Positions 23,108 through 33,472 of a DNA stretch of 64,000 bases are shown here, piece by piece. This DNA is from Bacillus massiliglaciei (GTDB taxonomy: Bacteria > Bacillota > Bacilli > Bacillales > DSM-1321), in NCBI RefSeq assembly GCF_900098925.1, contig NZ_LT622356.1:114041-178040 (forward strand), given 5' to 3'. Positions within the stretch are counted from its first letter, which is position 1, and every line of letters begins with the position of its first letter. Under the pieces are notes generated by a model. It did no database searches and was not told the DNA's origin. It worked only from the letters and a program-made list of their open reading frames with translations. Both the position numbers and the translations under genes were made by a program.

Positions 23108-23921
23108 TTATTTGAAAATCACTTTTCACGTGATACCGCCCTTTAGGGATGATCAGGGGCGTATCTGAAATCGGGTCGGGAATGACGGTACAATCTAAAT
23201 CGAATACCGTTTTGACCAAATCGCTTGTGAGGACTTCCACAGGCTGACCTTCCGCGATCAGTTTCCCTTCCTTCACGGCAATGATATGGTCTGCATACCG
23301 CGCCGATAAATTAATGTCATGCAAGACCATCACAATCGTTGTGCCGTGTGTACGGTTTAAATGGGTGAGCAGGTCCAAGATTTCCACCTGATAGGTGATG
23401 TCTAAAAAGGTGGTCGGTTCATCGAGAAATAAAATGTCCGTCTGCTGGGCAAGTGCCATCGCAATCCAGACGCGCTGCCTTTGTCCGCCTGAAAGCTCGT
23501 CAATGTCACGGTTCGCGAATTCGATGATGTTCATGAATTCCATCGCTTCTTCCACCGCCTCATGGTCCTTTTTCGACCATCCGCTGAAGAGGGATTGGTG
23601 CGGAAAACGGCCCCTGCCGACTAAATCCGCCACCGTAATCCCCTCTGGAATCACAGGTGACTGGGGTAAAAGCCCCAGCATGCGCGCCAATTGCTTTGAC
23701 GGGTATTGGTGAATCGCCTTGCCGTCCAGCGTGATTTCGCCTTCTTCAGGCTTGATCAGTTTGGCCATCGTTTTTAAAAGGGTCGATTTCCCGCAGCCAT
23801 TGGCGCCGATAATGACACTGATTTTATTCTTTGGAATTTTCAGGTCGATTCCATGAATGATCGTTTTATGGTCATAGCCAGAAACGAGGTTATGGACCCG
23901 GAAGTCATGTGAGTTGCTCAT
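23091..23921 (-). CDS. Iron-siderophore ABC transporter ATPase
   Basis: Cytoplasmic ATPase (276 residues) of a FecCDE/FhuC-type importer, close to Bacillus YusV. Walker A is GANGCGKST (about residues 39-47), the signature LSGGQRQRVWIAMALAQQ follows, Walker B is DILFLDEPTTFLD and the switch His lies in VLHDINLSARYADH. Last gene of a four-gene operon. Its start overlaps the preceding permease stop by one base, with AAGGAGAATTGTA in front. Confidence 0.95.
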   Translation of the reverse strand: MSNSHDFRVHNLVSGYDHKTIIHGIDLKIPKNKISVIIGANGCGKSTLLKTMAKLIKPEEGEITLDGKAIHQYPSKQLARMLGLLPQSPVIPEGITVADLVGRGRFPHQSLFSGWSKKDHEAVEEAMEFMNIIEFANRDIDELSGGQRQRVWIAMALAQQTDILFLDEPTTFLDITYQVEILDLLTHLNRTHGTTIVMVLHDINLSARYADHIIAVKEGKLIAEGQPVEVLTSDLVKTVFDLDCTVIPDPISDTPLIIPKGRYHVKSDFQIKRGAK

Positions 23922-24946
23922 TACAATTCTCCTTTTCGGTTCATTCGGATGAGTAGGAAGATTAAATAGGGCGCTCCGAGTATCCCCGTGATCACTCCCA
24001 CCGGGAATCTGTATTCAAAGGCAAATTGTCCGATTAAATCTGCGAATAATACGAGAATGGCCCCCGTTAAACCGGCCGGGAGAATATTTTGCGCACTGGC
24101 ACCGGCCAGCCGGTTGGCGATCGGGCCGGCCAAAAATGAAATAAAGGCAATCGGACCCGTGGTGGCGGTGGCAATGGCAATCATGATGACGGAACTAAGG
24201 ATTAAGATCATCCGCATTTTATCGGTCGGCACCCCAAGGGATGTCGCCATTTGGTCCCCGAGTTCCAGCATGCTTAACTGCCTGCCAAGGATGAGCAGGA
24301 TCGGCGTGCATACTGCGACAATGAGCATCAGCGGATAGGCATCGCTCATTTTGGAACCGTTCAGACTGCCGCTCAGCCACCTGAGTGCTCCGGCAATGTC
24401 CTGCTGGCCGCTTTTCAAAATTAAATACGAAATCACCGCATCCAGCATCGCCTGCATGCCGATCCCGATAATGATAATCCGGCCGATCGAGAAGGAGCGG
24501 CCGCGGGCTAAAAAGTACATGACGATGACGGTCGCCAATCCCCCCATGACGGCGGCAATGGATACCCCCGCATAGCTTGTATGCAGGACCGTGATACAAA
24601 ACACGGCGGCGGCGCTGGAGCCGGAGGTGATCCCCAGAATATTCGGGTTCGCCAGCGGATTGCGCAGCATCGTCTGAAAAATATACCCAGCCGCCCCAAA
24701 GGCGAATCCCGCAAACAAGCCCGTCAGCATACGGGGCAGGCGCAGCGTGTTCACCGCAAAACTGGCTCCCGGGACGTCCTCGCCCATTAATACGCTCCAC
24801 ACGGCACTTACCGGGTAGATGGTGTTACCTAAGATGAGCATCGCCCCGCAGAGGAGAATCGCCGCGATTCCTAATAAGGAAGTCGCGAAAATCCAGCGCC
24901 GCCTCCTTTTGCGCATGCCTTCCAAAATTCGATTTGTTTCTCTCAT
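23921..24946 (-). CDS. Iron-siderophore ABC transporter permease (second)
   Basis: FecCD-family permease (341 residues) with about nine or ten membrane helices and the family signatures RLPRMLTGLFAGFAFGAAG, NPLANPNILGITSGSSAAAV and GPIAFISFLAGPIANRLAG. It resembles B. subtilis YfhA. With the neighbouring permease it forms the membrane channel. Its ATG overlaps the stop of that gene by four bases. The basic N-terminus (MRKRRRRW) stays in the cytoplasm. Confidence 0.94.
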   Translation of the reverse strand: MRETNRILEGMRKRRRRWIFATSLLGIAAILLCGAMLILGNTIYPVSAVWSVLMGEDVPGASFAVNTLRLPRMLTGLFAGFAFGAAGYIFQTMLRNPLANPNILGITSGSSAAAVFCITVLHTSYAGVSIAAVMGGLATVIVMYFLARGRSFSIGRIIIIGIGMQAMLDAVISYLILKSGQQDIAGALRWLSGSLNGSKMSDAYPLMLIVAVCTPILLILGRQLSMLELGDQMATSLGVPTDKMRMILILSSVIMIAIATATTGPIAFISFLAGPIANRLAGASAQNILPAGLTGAILVLFADLIGQFAFEYRFPVGVITGILGAPYLIFLLIRMNRKGEL

Positions 24947-25977
24947 AATGACCTCACCTTCGATTTCTTGGCTAATAAGATGAGGATGGGTGCACCAATA
25001 AAGGCCGTAATGACACCCACTTCAAGCTCCCCGGGGCTTCCGATCAGCCTGCCTGCCACATCAGAAATGGTTAAGATGATGGCTCCTGCCAATCCTGACA
25101 TAGGAAGCAGGAAACGCAGGTCCGGTCCGATAATTAACCGCATTGCATGGGTGGCCATAATGCCAATGAACCCGATTGGACCCGCCAAGGCAGTCGTGAC
25201 CCCGCATAGAATCACGCTTCCGAAAATGGCCGCTCCCCGCAGCACTCCCGGCCGCACGCCAAGCCCAGAGGCGGCTTCGTCTCCCAGTGCGAGCGCGTTC
25301 AATGCCGGCCCCGTGAAAATCGCGATAAGCAGGCCGATAAGCAAAAACGGAACAAAGGTTGTAATCGAGTCCCAGTTTCCTGCCCCGACACTGCCCACCT
25401 GCCAAAATCGGAATTGGTCCATGACATTCGTCCGGGGCAGCATGACCGCCATGACCAAGGACGATAAGATCGCACTCGTGGCGGCCCCTGCCAAAATAAG
25501 TTTAAGAGGCGTGGCCCCGCCTCGCCCCATGGACCCGATTCCAAAAACAAACAGCGAGGTAAGGAAGGCGCCTGCGATGGCCAGCCAAATATATTGATCG
25601 GCCGAACCGATATGGAAAAAGGCGATCCCGCAGACGACAAACAGCGAGGCGCCTGTATTCACCCCTAAGATGCTTGGATCTGCGATGGGATTTCGGGTGA
25701 CCGATTGCATAAGCGCACCGGACACGCCCAATGCCGCACCGCACATCATACTAAAAACCGTTCTTGCCATTCGTTGTCTGACCACATTGGCCTCATGGGA
25801 CTGGACGTCCGGATGGAAAAATCCATCCATCAGATCCGTCCAGCCGACCATCCGCGAGCCAAATGCAAGCGAAGCTGCTATACACACACCGAGTAAGATA
25901 AGCAGCGTGATAGCCGCCCGTGTGAAATGACGCGGAATATGCAGCTGCTTTTTTTCTGCCGCCGTTACATGGTTCAT
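24943..25977 (-). CDS. Iron-siderophore ABC transporter permease (first)
   Basis: FecCD-family permease (344 residues), resembling B. subtilis YfiZ, with signatures ALGVSGALMQSVTRNPIADP, SILGVNTGASLFVV and GPIGFIGIMATHAMRLIIG. The ATG at 25977 (MNHVTAAEKK) directly follows the stop of the binding-protein gene. A start at 26001 would overlap that gene and has no better ribosome site. Confidence 0.93.
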   Translation of the reverse strand: MNHVTAAEKKQLHIPRHFTRAAITLLILLGVCIAASLAFGSRMVGWTDLMDGFFHPDVQSHEANVVRQRMARTVFSMMCGAALGVSGALMQSVTRNPIADPSILGVNTGASLFVVCGIAFFHIGSADQYIWLAIAGAFLTSLFVFGIGSMGRGGATPLKLILAGAATSAILSSLVMAVMLPRTNVMDQFRFWQVGSVGAGNWDSITTFVPFLLIGLLIAIFTGPALNALALGDEAASGLGVRPGVLRGAAIFGSVILCGVTTALAGPIGFIGIMATHAMRLIIGPDLRFLLPMSGLAGAIILTISDVAGRLIGSPGELEVGVITAFIGAPILILLAKKSKVRSL

Positions 25978-25978
25978 G

Positions 25979-27031
25979 TTACTTCTGCTTTTTCGCAACA
26001 TCGGAGATTAAAGATAAGTACTCATCGATGGTGTATTCAATCGATAGCGGACTTGGAGTTCCGGCTGCAGCCAGCGGAGTGTTGTCGCCAATGATGACAA
26101 CGGAACCGTTTTTAATGGCAGGCACTTTTCCTAAGATCGGGTCAGCCTGAAGGGCTTTTAATGTTTTGTCATTTCCGTAAGCGATGAACATGTCCACATC
26201 GTTCAGTGCATCCGCATTTTCAGCACTTAACTCGATATAGAAGCTGTTTGGGTCTTTAATTTGCTTTTTAATGCCTTCCGGATACTCCATGCCCAGTTCT
26301 TCAAGGAATCCTCCGCGCGGATCTGCCGGTGTATAAATGAAGAACTTGGACAGGTCGCTTGCATTGAACATCGCGAATGCTGCTTTCTTCCCATGAATTT
26401 CAGGATATTTTTTTACTTTATCTTGGATTAATTTTTCTGTATCGGCAATCAGCTTTTCGCCTTCTTTTTCCATGCCCATGCCCATTGAATCGTATTTAAT
26501 CTGGTCGCGCCATGTTGTGGTCCACGGTGCTTTCGGATAAGCAACCACTGGTGCAATTTGAGATAATGTATCATAGTCTTCCTGTGTAATTCCTGAGTAC
26601 GCCGCAAGGATGACATCCGGTTTCGCATCGGCGATCGCTTCAAAATCCAATCCATCTGTGTCTTGGAAGATGGTTGGTTTCTCTGCGCCCAGTTCATCTA
26701 ATTTTTCTTTTGTCCATGGCAGCAGGCCGCTGTCATCCTGCACCCCGTAGTTTGCTGCTGAGAATCCTGCAGGCACTACACCCAGTGCCAACGGAACATC
26801 TTGGTTCGCCCATTGAATGGTAACCACTCTTTTCGGCTTGCTATTTATGACTGTTTCCCCAAAAGCATGTTTGATCTTAATCGGATATTCCGATCCGGCT
26901 TTCTCTGAAGCGGATGACCCTTTTTCTTCTGTCTCATCCTTTGAAGACTGGCCGGAACAGCCCGCCAATGCAAAAATCGCCATAATCGACGCCAGCAATA
27001 ACAGCAGTGAAAATGATTTTTTGTTCTTCAT
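25979..27031 (-). CDS. Iron-siderophore-binding lipoprotein
   Basis: Extracytoplasmic lipoprotein (350 residues) that binds a ferric siderophore, resembling B. subtilis YfiY. The signal peptide ends in LAGC (lipobox, about residues 22-25). The TroA/FepB fold is recognised from KIKHAFGETVINSKPKRVVT, WANQDVPLALGVVPAGFSA and PDVILAAYSGITQEDYDTLS. First gene of the operon with two permeases and an ATPase. A perfect Fur box lies 72 bases upstream. By homology the ligand may be a hydroxamate such as schizokinen or arthrobactin; this is inference. Confidence 0.94.
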   Translation of the reverse strand: MKNKKSFSLLLLLASIMAIFALAGCSGQSSKDETEEKGSSASEKAGSEYPIKIKHAFGETVINSKPKRVVTIQWANQDVPLALGVVPAGFSAANYGVQDDSGLLPWTKEKLDELGAEKPTIFQDTDGLDFEAIADAKPDVILAAYSGITQEDYDTLSQIAPVVAYPKAPWTTTWRDQIKYDSMGMGMEKEGEKLIADTEKLIQDKVKKYPEIHGKKAAFAMFNASDLSKFFIYTPADPRGGFLEELGMEYPEGIKKQIKDPNSFYIELSAENADALNDVDMFIAYGNDKTLKALQADPILGKVPAIKNGSVVIIGDNTPLAAAGTPSPLSIEYTIDEYLSLISDVAKKQK

Positions 27032-27102
27032 ATGTACCCCTACCTGCCTATTCTATAATTTTTTTAGATGTCCAATTGATTGTGCGTTTCACCGCCATCA
27101 AT

Positions 27103-27117
27103 TGATAATGATTATCA
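27103..27117 (-). promoter_or_regulatory. Fur box
   Basis: TGATAATGATTATCA, a perfect 7-1-7 inverted repeat matching the Bacillus Fur consensus, upstream of the siderophore-binding lipoprotein gene. It implies iron-dependent repression. Confidence 0.9.
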
Positions 27118-27245
27118 TCATCAATATAAACCCTGTTATGTCAAGCCGTCAATCATTATTTTTGCATTTTTGCAAACAAAGTGAAACTGGCACGATTTCG
27201 GTGGCCGGATCCATATGAGTGCAGATGCCAGCGTGCAGGTGCACA

Positions 27246-27284
27246 TAAAAAATATCAAATTTCCCAAGAGAAATTTGATATTTT
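27246..27284 (-). terminator. Intrinsic terminator of the valine/propionate operon
   Basis: Minus-strand stem ATATCAAATTT / AAATTTGATAT with loop CTCTTGGG, then a T-run. It lies about 160 bases after the last gene of the operon. Confidence 0.8.
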
Positions 27285-27446
27285 GGCTGATTCTGTATGA
27301 ATTTCCGTACCAGGGGCACGGCTCAAGCCTGCAGTCTCTCCCTCGTGCTGTTTCCAAAGGAGCCGCCCCCACTCTCATCCATTCTTACCCTATTATTCCA
27401 ACCAAATTTCCACTTCTGTCCCTGCCTTCTTTCCCCTCCCGAATTC

Positions 27447-28508
27447 CTAGGAACGAACCGATGCTGCGGGATCGAAGAACTGATGGACGGCTTCATCCGT
27501 GACATCTGATAGATTCTGATACATATAGTTCGGCGATTGATCCCGATCGATCAGCACTGACCGCACGCCTTCATAGAAATCGGGATGCCTCAAAAAGTTC
27601 CGCGCCAGCAGCAGATCCACCGCAAAGCATTCCTGCATCGTTTTATGCTTTCCGTCTGCCAACTGTTTTAAGGTGACCTTCAGGGAAAAAGGGGACTTGG
27701 AAAGGAGCTGTTCCTTTGTCTTCCGGCTGAATTCACTTCCCCCGCTGTCCAGCGACCGGATAATGTCTTCTGCGGTATCAAACCGGAAATGCCGGTCAAT
27801 CTCAGATTGATACGGTGCAAGCCTGCTCTTTTCAGGCGGCTCCGACCGGAATAGATCGGCGAGCCGGTCCAGCTGTTCGGCCGCTTTCGCAGGATCCCAT
27901 TCGGTTTGTTCCGCTTTTTCGATGAACCGCTCTAATGCCCCGCTCTCCATATAAAGGTCGGCGCCGTTCATATACAACACATCGGCAGCCGGGATGACTG
28001 ATGCCGTTAAGGCAAGATAACGGCCGAGATAGCCGGGGGCTTGATTTAAGAAGTAAGCCGCCCCGACATCCGGGAAGAAGCCGATATCCAGCTCTGGCAT
28101 CGACCATTTCGTCCTCTCCGTGACAATGCGGTGGCTGGCCCCGTACGTCAGGCCGGCCCCTCCGCCCATCACGATGCCGTCTAAGCAGGCAATGATCGGC
28201 TTCGGAAATGAATAGACGGCCATGTCAACCTCGTATTCTTCCTCGAAGAAACGCCCGGCCGCCTGTAAATCCGCCTCAGAAGAACGGGCCTTGTAGAGCG
28301 CCTTAATATCGCCGCCGGCACAGAATCCCTTAGGACCTGCTCCTTTCATGATGACGACAGCCACCGCCTCATCGGTCTCCCATTCTCGTAATTTTTCACC
28401 GATCAGCCGAATCATCGTATCTGAAAGCGAATTAAGGGCTTTCGGGCGGTTCAGTGTAATGGAAGCGATGCCATTCGGATGGACGGAAAACAAAACCTCA
28501 TCAGACAT
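27447..28508 (-). CDS. 3-hydroxyisobutyryl-CoA hydrolase
   Basis: Crotonase-family hydrolase (353 residues) that frees 3-hydroxyisobutyrate from its CoA ester in valine breakdown. The length and the motif GPKGFCAGGDIKALY (about residues 57-71) separate it from ordinary enoyl-CoA hydratases. Later motifs AGLTYGASHRIVTERTKWSMPE and DIGFFPDVGAAYFL are typical, with the catalytic Glu in the MPELDIG region. Last gene of the eight-gene operon. All partner enzymes of the pathway are upstream. Confidence 0.88.
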   Translation of the reverse strand: MSDEVLFSVHPNGIASITLNRPKALNSLSDTMIRLIGEKLREWETDEAVAVVIMKGAGPKGFCAGGDIKALYKARSSEADLQAAGRFFEEEYEVDMAVYSFPKPIIACLDGIVMGGGAGLTYGASHRIVTERTKWSMPELDIGFFPDVGAAYFLNQAPGYLGRYLALTASVIPAADVLYMNGADLYMESGALERFIEKAEQTEWDPAKAAEQLDRLADLFRSEPPEKSRLAPYQSEIDRHFRFDTAEDIIRSLDSGGSEFSRKTKEQLLSKSPFSLKVTLKQLADGKHKTMQECFAVDLLLARNFLRHPDFYEGVRSVLIDRDQSPNYMYQNLSDVTDEAVHQFFDPAASVRS

Positions 28509-28523
28509 CTCTTCTCCTCCTTT

Positions 28524-29303
28524 CTATGAATGGATAAAGTTTGGTTTTCGTTTTTCTATGAATGCCTGGATTCCTTCTTTGGCATCGGCGGTCAGGAACA
28601 GTTCAGCGAACCTCTGCCGTTCTCTTTCCAGTCCTTGTTCCAGGCTTTCCTTGCCGCCTTCGATAATGCATTCCACTGCCCGCATGACACTTGTCATGCT
28701 TTTGCCTTCGACAAAGGACTGCGCCACACCCGCCGCCGTCTCCAGAAGGTCTTCTTCCTTCACCGCACACTGCGCAATCCCAAGCTTCACGGCCTCATGC
28801 GCAGAAACGGTTCGGCCTGTGAGGATCAGATCAAGCGCTGTCGCCGTATCCGTCAGTCTGCTCAGCCGCTGTGTGCCGCCAAATGCCGGAATCAGGCCGA
28901 GCTTCAGTTCCGGCAGGCCGACCGCTGCCTCTTCGGCGATCATCCGAAAATGACACCCCAATGCCAGTTCAAGCCCTCCGCCGAGTGCCGGTCCATTGAT
29001 GGCTGCAATGACTGGTTTTTTCATGGACTCAATTTCATCACAGAGCTTCTGGCCGCCTTCAGCAAGGGACAGCCCCTGCTCCCGCTCCCCTAATTTGGGC
29101 ACGAATTCTTTGATGTCCGCCCCGGCCGCAAAGAAGCGGCCCTTTCCAGTAAGGATAATCGCCCTTGTTCCTTCATCCCGGCCGAGTTCCTGAAATATGG
29201 ACCGCAGCTCCGCGATACAGGCTGCAGACAGGACGTTCGCAGGCGGGTTGTTCAGTGTAACCGTCGCTATATGCTCTTCTTTTTCAACCGATGCGCAGTT
29301 CAT
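28524..29303 (-). CDS. Enoyl-CoA hydratase
   Basis: Crotonase-family hydratase (259 residues). The oxyanion-hole motif GRFFAAGADIKEFV (about 54-67) and NGPALGGGLELALGCHFRMI followed by GLPELKLGLIPAFGGTQRL give both catalytic glutamates. In this operon the likely substrate is methacrylyl-CoA, forming 3-hydroxyisobutyryl-CoA. That assignment rests on the neighbours; the fold alone would allow other short enoyl-CoAs. Confidence 0.88.
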   Translation of the reverse strand: MNCASVEKEEHIATVTLNNPPANVLSAACIAELRSIFQELGRDEGTRAIILTGKGRFFAAGADIKEFVPKLGEREQGLSLAEGGQKLCDEIESMKKPVIAAINGPALGGGLELALGCHFRMIAEEAAVGLPELKLGLIPAFGGTQRLSRLTDTATALDLILTGRTVSAHEAVKLGIAQCAVKEEDLLETAAGVAQSFVEGKSMTSVMRAVECIIEGGKESLEQGLERERQRFAELFLTADAKEGIQAFIEKRKPNFIHS

Positions 29304-29318
29304 GAATCATCCCTCCCG

Positions 29319-30773
29319 TCAGAACCAGCGTTCCGTCACGACTTTTTTACGGGTGTAAAATTGGACGCCGTCTTTTCCGTTTGTCCCCAGGTCCCCATAG
29401 AAAGAAGCTTTGTTCCCTGCGAAAGAGAAGAAGGCCATCGGGGCCGGCACATTGACATTGACGCCGATCATCCCGGCGTCGATTCTGTCGCGGAACCGCT
29501 GGGCGCTTTTGCCGCTGGATGTGTAGATGACCGCTCCGTTGGCGAATTTGGACTGATTCGTCAGGTCGATGCCTTCTTCCAGGTCTTTGACGCGCACAAC
29601 GCTTAGAACCGGTGCGAAGATTTCGTCCTGCCAGATTTTCATGTCCGGGGTCACATGATCGAAAATGGTCGCGCCCACATAGTATCCTTCCTGAACCTCC
29701 GGACGGCGGCCGTCTGCGACCAATGCCGCTCCTTCCCTTATGCCGCTTTCGATATAATCAAGGACGCGGTTCTTATGGACTTCCCGGATCAGCGGGCCGA
29801 CAAAATGATTCTCGGACCGGCCGTCCCCTGTTTTCAGTTTGCGGGTTTCGGAGATAAGGAGTGCCATGAATTCCTCTGCAATCTCCTCGGCGACCGCTGC
29901 GACCGAGCAGGCCATACAGCGTTCGCCGCTGCTGCCGAATGCCGCGCCGATGATGCCCTGGACCGTTTTTTCAAGATGGCAGTCTGCGAGGACGACGGCA
30001 TGGTTTTTCGCGCCGGCCAGTGCCTGAACGCGTTTCCCGTTCGCTGTGCCTGTTTGATACACATATCTCGCCACAGGCTCTGAGCCAACGAAGGAAATGG
30101 CTTTGATGTCTTTATTCTCCAGCAGCCCGTTCACGACATCCTTCGATCCGTGCACAAGGTTCAGGACGCCTTTCGGAAAACCGGATTGATAGAAAAGCTC
30201 CACAAGCTTCTCAGCCAGAATCGGGGTTCTCTCCGACACTTTCAGGACGAAGGTGTTTCCGCAGGCGATGGCGAGCGGGAACATCCAGAGCGGCACCATC
30301 ATCGGAAAGTTAAACGGCGTAATACCGGCCGCGACCCCGAGCGGATAGCGCCAAATCGAGCCGTCGATCCCGTCCGCAATCCGGGGAAGGGCCTCTCCCA
30401 TCATTAATGTCGGCGCTGCCGTCGCAAGCTCCACGACTTCGATTCCCCGCTGCACTTCGCCGCGGGCGTCCTTTAAGGTTTTGCCATTTTCCATTGTAAT
30501 GATTTCCGCCAGCTGCTCTTTCTGTTCCTGAAGCAGCTGCAGGTATTTGTATAAGTATCTGGCCCGGTTCGGAACCGGCAACAGTGACCAGGTCTGGTAT
30601 GCAGTTTCGGCCGCCTGTACGGCACGGTCCACATCCGCTTTCGTCGACAGCGGCACATAGGCGATCACTTTCCCGTCTGCCGGATTGACCACTTCCTCGG
30701 TTTCGGTCCCCTGAGAATCGACCCATTCTCCATTAATGCTGTTCTGCATTTTTTTACGGTTCGTTGTAATCAT
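29319..30773 (-). CDS. mmsA: CoA-acylating methylmalonate-semialdehyde dehydrogenase
   Basis: NAD-dependent dehydrogenase (484 residues) that converts methylmalonate semialdehyde and CoA to propionyl-CoA and CO2. Visible are the cofactor loop [13 protein letters not shown], the catalytic Cys in [13 protein letters not shown] (about residue 284), and the MmsA pattern [15 protein letters not shown]. Its ATG overlaps the preceding mmsB stop by four bases. It supplies the propionyl-CoA that the methylcitrate enzymes in the same operon consume. Confidence 0.92.
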   Translation of the reverse strand: MITTNRKKMQNSINGEWVDSQGTETEEVVNPADGKVIAYVPLSTKADVDRAVQAAETAYQTWSLLPVPNRARYLYKYLQLLQEQKEQLAEIITMENGKTLKDARGEVQRGIEVVELATAAPTLMMGEALPRIADGIDGSIWRYPLGVAAGITPFNFPMMVPLWMFPLAIACGNTFVLKVSERTPILAEKLVELFYQSGFPKGVLNLVHGSKDVVNGLLENKDIKAISFVGSEPVARYVYQTGTANGKRVQALAGAKNHAVVLADCHLEKTVQGIIGAAFGSSGERCMACSVAAVAEEIAEEFMALLISETRKLKTGDGRSENHFVGPLIREVHKNRVLDYIESGIREGAALVADGRRPEVQEGYYVGATIFDHVTPDMKIWQDEIFAPVLSVVRVKDLEEGIDLTNQSKFANGAVIYTSSGKSAQRFRDRIDAGMIGVNVNVPAPMAFFSFAGNKASFYGDLGTNGKDGVQFYTRKKVVTERWF

Positions 30774-31675
30774 CGCTCCCCCGCCCCTTCGTTTAAAATA
30801 GCAGCCGCCTGGTCCTCTATTTTTTTGTATAAAACAGACATGTCCCTGTCGCCGTATCCATCCTGCTCCGCCTCCCGATACAGATCAAAGAGGATCTTGC
30901 TCACCGGCAGTTCCGCGCCGCTACTTTCCGCCAGATCCATCGCGAATCCAAGGTCCTTCCTGAGCAGTTTCAGGGAAAAGCCGGGTTCATAGTTTTCATC
31001 CGCTATGAAACTTTTATAATTGCGCTCATAGATCCGGCTCTGGCCATAGCTGACGTTCAGCATCCCGAACAATTTATCAAGGTCCAGCCCGCTGCTTTTG
31101 GCCAGATGGAGCGCTTCACTGACGCCTGCCGTATAAAACCCGATCAGCAGGTTGTTGATCAGCTTCGTCTTCGTCCCGCTGTCGACATTCTCGTTCACGT
31201 GAAAAATATTCTCGCCCATCGCGTTCAAAACCGGAAGCACCCGATCGAAAACGGACTTCGAACCGCCAACCATAAAAGTAAGGGTCCGGTTCACCGCCCC
31301 GATCACCCCGCCGCTGACCGGCGCCGCCAGAAAATCGATGCCTTTTTTCCCGGCCGCTTCCTCAATCCGAAGATTCAGCCCGGGAGCGACGGTGCTCGTA
31401 TCAATCAGCACAATCCCCGGTTCAGCGTGGACGAGCCCCTTTTCTCCCAGATACACCTCCTCCGCCGCCTCTGATGAAGGAAGGCTTGTCAGGATGGCAT
31501 CGCACTGCTCCGCCATTTCCCCCATGGACAAACCGATTGTCCCCCCTGCCTGGTGAAAGGACATTTCCGCTTCTTTGTTCAGGTCCATCCCATATACAGT
31601 GAAGTTTGACCGAAGTAAATTTTGCGACATAGGAAGACCCATATTGCCCAAACCGATAAACCCGATTTTTTTCAC
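30770..31675 (-). CDS. mmsB: 3-hydroxyisobutyrate dehydrogenase
   Basis: NAD-dependent dehydrogenase (301 residues) oxidising 3-hydroxyisobutyrate to methylmalonate semialdehyde. The N-terminal Rossmann motif is [18 protein letters not shown]. The substrate motif [12 protein letters not shown] (about 116-127) and the catalytic Lys in [20 protein letters not shown] (about 168-174) match the beta-hydroxyacid dehydrogenase family. Third enzyme of the valine branch in this operon. Confidence 0.9.
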   Translation of the reverse strand: MKKIGFIGLGNMGLPMSQNLLRSNFTVYGMDLNKEAEMSFHQAGGTIGLSMGEMAEQCDAILTSLPSSEAAEEVYLGEKGLVHAEPGIVLIDTSTVAPGLNLRIEEAAGKKGIDFLAAPVSGGVIGAVNRTLTFMVGGSKSVFDRVLPVLNAMGENIFHVNENVDSGTKTKLINNLLIGFYTAGVSEALHLAKSSGLDLDKLFGMLNVSYGQSRIYERNYKSFIADENYEPGFSLKLLRKDLGFAMDLAESSGAELPVSKILFDLYREAEQDGYGDRDMSVLYKKIEDQAAAILNEGAGER

Positions 31676-31695
31676 ATGACCACTCCGTTCACATG

Positions 31696-33399
31696 TTATT
31701 TTTCCTGTTCGGCAATCTGTAAGGCAATTTCCCGCTTTTGCGTGAACAGGTTCCCGAAGAGAGGGACAGGGAGGCGGCGAGCCTCCTCCAAGGCTTGCTT
31801 TCTTTCTGTTTCTTCTGAGACAGCCCCTGATATCACGGCCGCCGCCATCTTTTCGATTCTGCGGAAGCCTTCTTCACACATAACGTTCGTCATTCGCTCT
31901 TTCAATCCCTCTTTTTCCCTGCCCCGCTTCCGGATCGCCTTCTCGGTCCGCATCACAGCCGATTCCATCACATAGAGGTCCATCTTGATATCCGCAAGCA
32001 AACGCGCATATTCCTGCTCCTGCTGGACATCCAGGCCGGACTGGTTCACGGTTTTCAGAGACTGCCGGAGCAGCTGATAGGCGTACTGGATGAAGGCCTG
32101 ATTCCGGCTTCCGTGACCTGCCGTCCGTTCCGCACCCATGCCGTCCGTTTGGCCGGCGCTTTTCATGAGCCCTTTGGCGACCGTCAGGCGGTTGATCTCA
32201 TTGGTCCCTTCAAAAATCCGGCTGATCCGGGCATCGCGATACAATCGTTCCACTTCATATTCCTGCATATACCCGCAGCCGCCATGGATCTGGACAGCCT
32301 CATCCACAATCCGCCCGAGTACCTCGGAGCAGTATATTTTATTGATGGCACATTCAGCCGCACAGGCGGCGAGCCTTCTCCATTTTTCATCTTCCGCGGC
32401 GGCGGAATCCACGATTTGATCCAGCCTGTCTGCCGTCCTGTAAGCGGCACTTTCCGCCCCGTAAACCGCAATCGCCATATCCGCAATCTTTTCCTGAATC
32501 ATGGTGAAGCGGATGACCGGCCGCCCGAATTGTTTGCGCTGTTTGGCATAATTCACGGCAAGGCCCAGCGCCTGCTTCGATGTCCCGATGTTCGAGAAGG
32601 CCAGTTTCAGCCGCGCCATGTTCAAAATATTCAAGGCGACGCGATGCCCTTCCCCGACGGTCCCCAGCACATTCCCGGCCGGGACGCGGACCTCTTCCAG
32701 GATCAAGGCCGCTGTCGATGACCCTTTAATGCCCATCTTCTTCTCTTCAGGACCGACGGACACTCCAGGAAACGACCGTTCCACGATAAAAGCCGTCATG
32801 CCCTCACTTGTCCTGGCGAAGACGACATACACATCCGCGATATGGGCGTTCGTAATCCACTGTTTTTCCCCGTTGAGGATCCAGGCCGTCCCCTCTTCAT
32901 TCATGACGGCCGCTGTTTTGGCATTCAGGGCGTCCGAGCCTGCGCCGGGCTCCGTCAGGGCATATGCCCCGACCCATTTTCCCGATGCCAGCTTCGGCAG
33001 GTAGTTTTTCTTTTGCTTCTCTGTGCCGTAATAGATGTACGGCAAGGTCCCCACGCCTGCATGAATATTGAAGGAGACGCTGAAGGAACCGCCCGCCCCC
33101 ATTTTCTCGGCCACCAGACCGGAAAGCTTCTTATTGAGGGACAGTCCGCCGTATTCTTCGGGGACCTCGACACTGAGCAAGCCAAGCTCCCCCGCTTCTT
33201 CAAATAAGGTCTTTGCGCTTTCGCGGTCATGCCGGTCGATGGCGTCCAAAAGCGGCATCACTTCGTTTTTGACAAATAGTTCGGCCGTCTTGGCGACAAG
33301 CTGATCATCCCCGTTAAAATCCTCCGGCGTAAACACCCCGGATCCCTTCGTGTCACCTGACATAAAAGTTTGATCCTGCTGAAGTTCTGCTTCACCCAT
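31696..33399 (-). CDS. Acyl-CoA dehydrogenase (probable isobutyryl-CoA dehydrogenase)
   Basis: FAD enzyme (567 residues) oxidising an acyl-CoA to the 2-enoyl-CoA. Family motifs are YALTEPGAGSDALNAKT, GEKQWITNAHIADVYVVFAR, and QIHGGCGYMQEYEVERLYRD, followed by ARISRIFEGTNEINRL with the region of the catalytic Glu. A C-terminal extension of about 170 residues is present, as in longer Bacillus homologs. The ATG at 33399 follows GGAGGAGGAATGTC. Between prpB and mmsB, its likely substrate is isobutyryl-CoA; this is inferred from context. Confidence 0.85.
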   Translation of the reverse strand: MGEAELQQDQTFMSGDTKGSGVFTPEDFNGDDQLVAKTAELFVKNEVMPLLDAIDRHDRESAKTLFEEAGELGLLSVEVPEEYGGLSLNKKLSGLVAEKMGAGGSFSVSFNIHAGVGTLPYIYYGTEKQKKNYLPKLASGKWVGAYALTEPGAGSDALNAKTAAVMNEEGTAWILNGEKQWITNAHIADVYVVFARTSEGMTAFIVERSFPGVSVGPEEKKMGIKGSSTAALILEEVRVPAGNVLGTVGEGHRVALNILNMARLKLAFSNIGTSKQALGLAVNYAKQRKQFGRPVIRFTMIQEKIADMAIAVYGAESAAYRTADRLDQIVDSAAAEDEKWRRLAACAAECAINKIYCSEVLGRIVDEAVQIHGGCGYMQEYEVERLYRDARISRIFEGTNEINRLTVAKGLMKSAGQTDGMGAERTAGHGSRNQAFIQYAYQLLRQSLKTVNQSGLDVQQEQEYARLLADIKMDLYVMESAVMRTEKAIRKRGREKEGLKERMTNVMCEEGFRRIEKMAAAVISGAVSEETERKQALEEARRLPVPLFGNLFTQKREIALQIAEQEK

Positions 33400-33472
33400 G
33401 ACATTCCTCCTCCGTTCCTTCATCCCTGTCAGCAGGGCATGCATCCGGCTTTCCTTGCCTGCCCATTGCCGC

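Noticed and set aside
27136..27502. Short frames between the siderophore genes and the valine operon
   Set aside because: They cross the operon terminator and the Fur-controlled promoter region and resemble no protein family.
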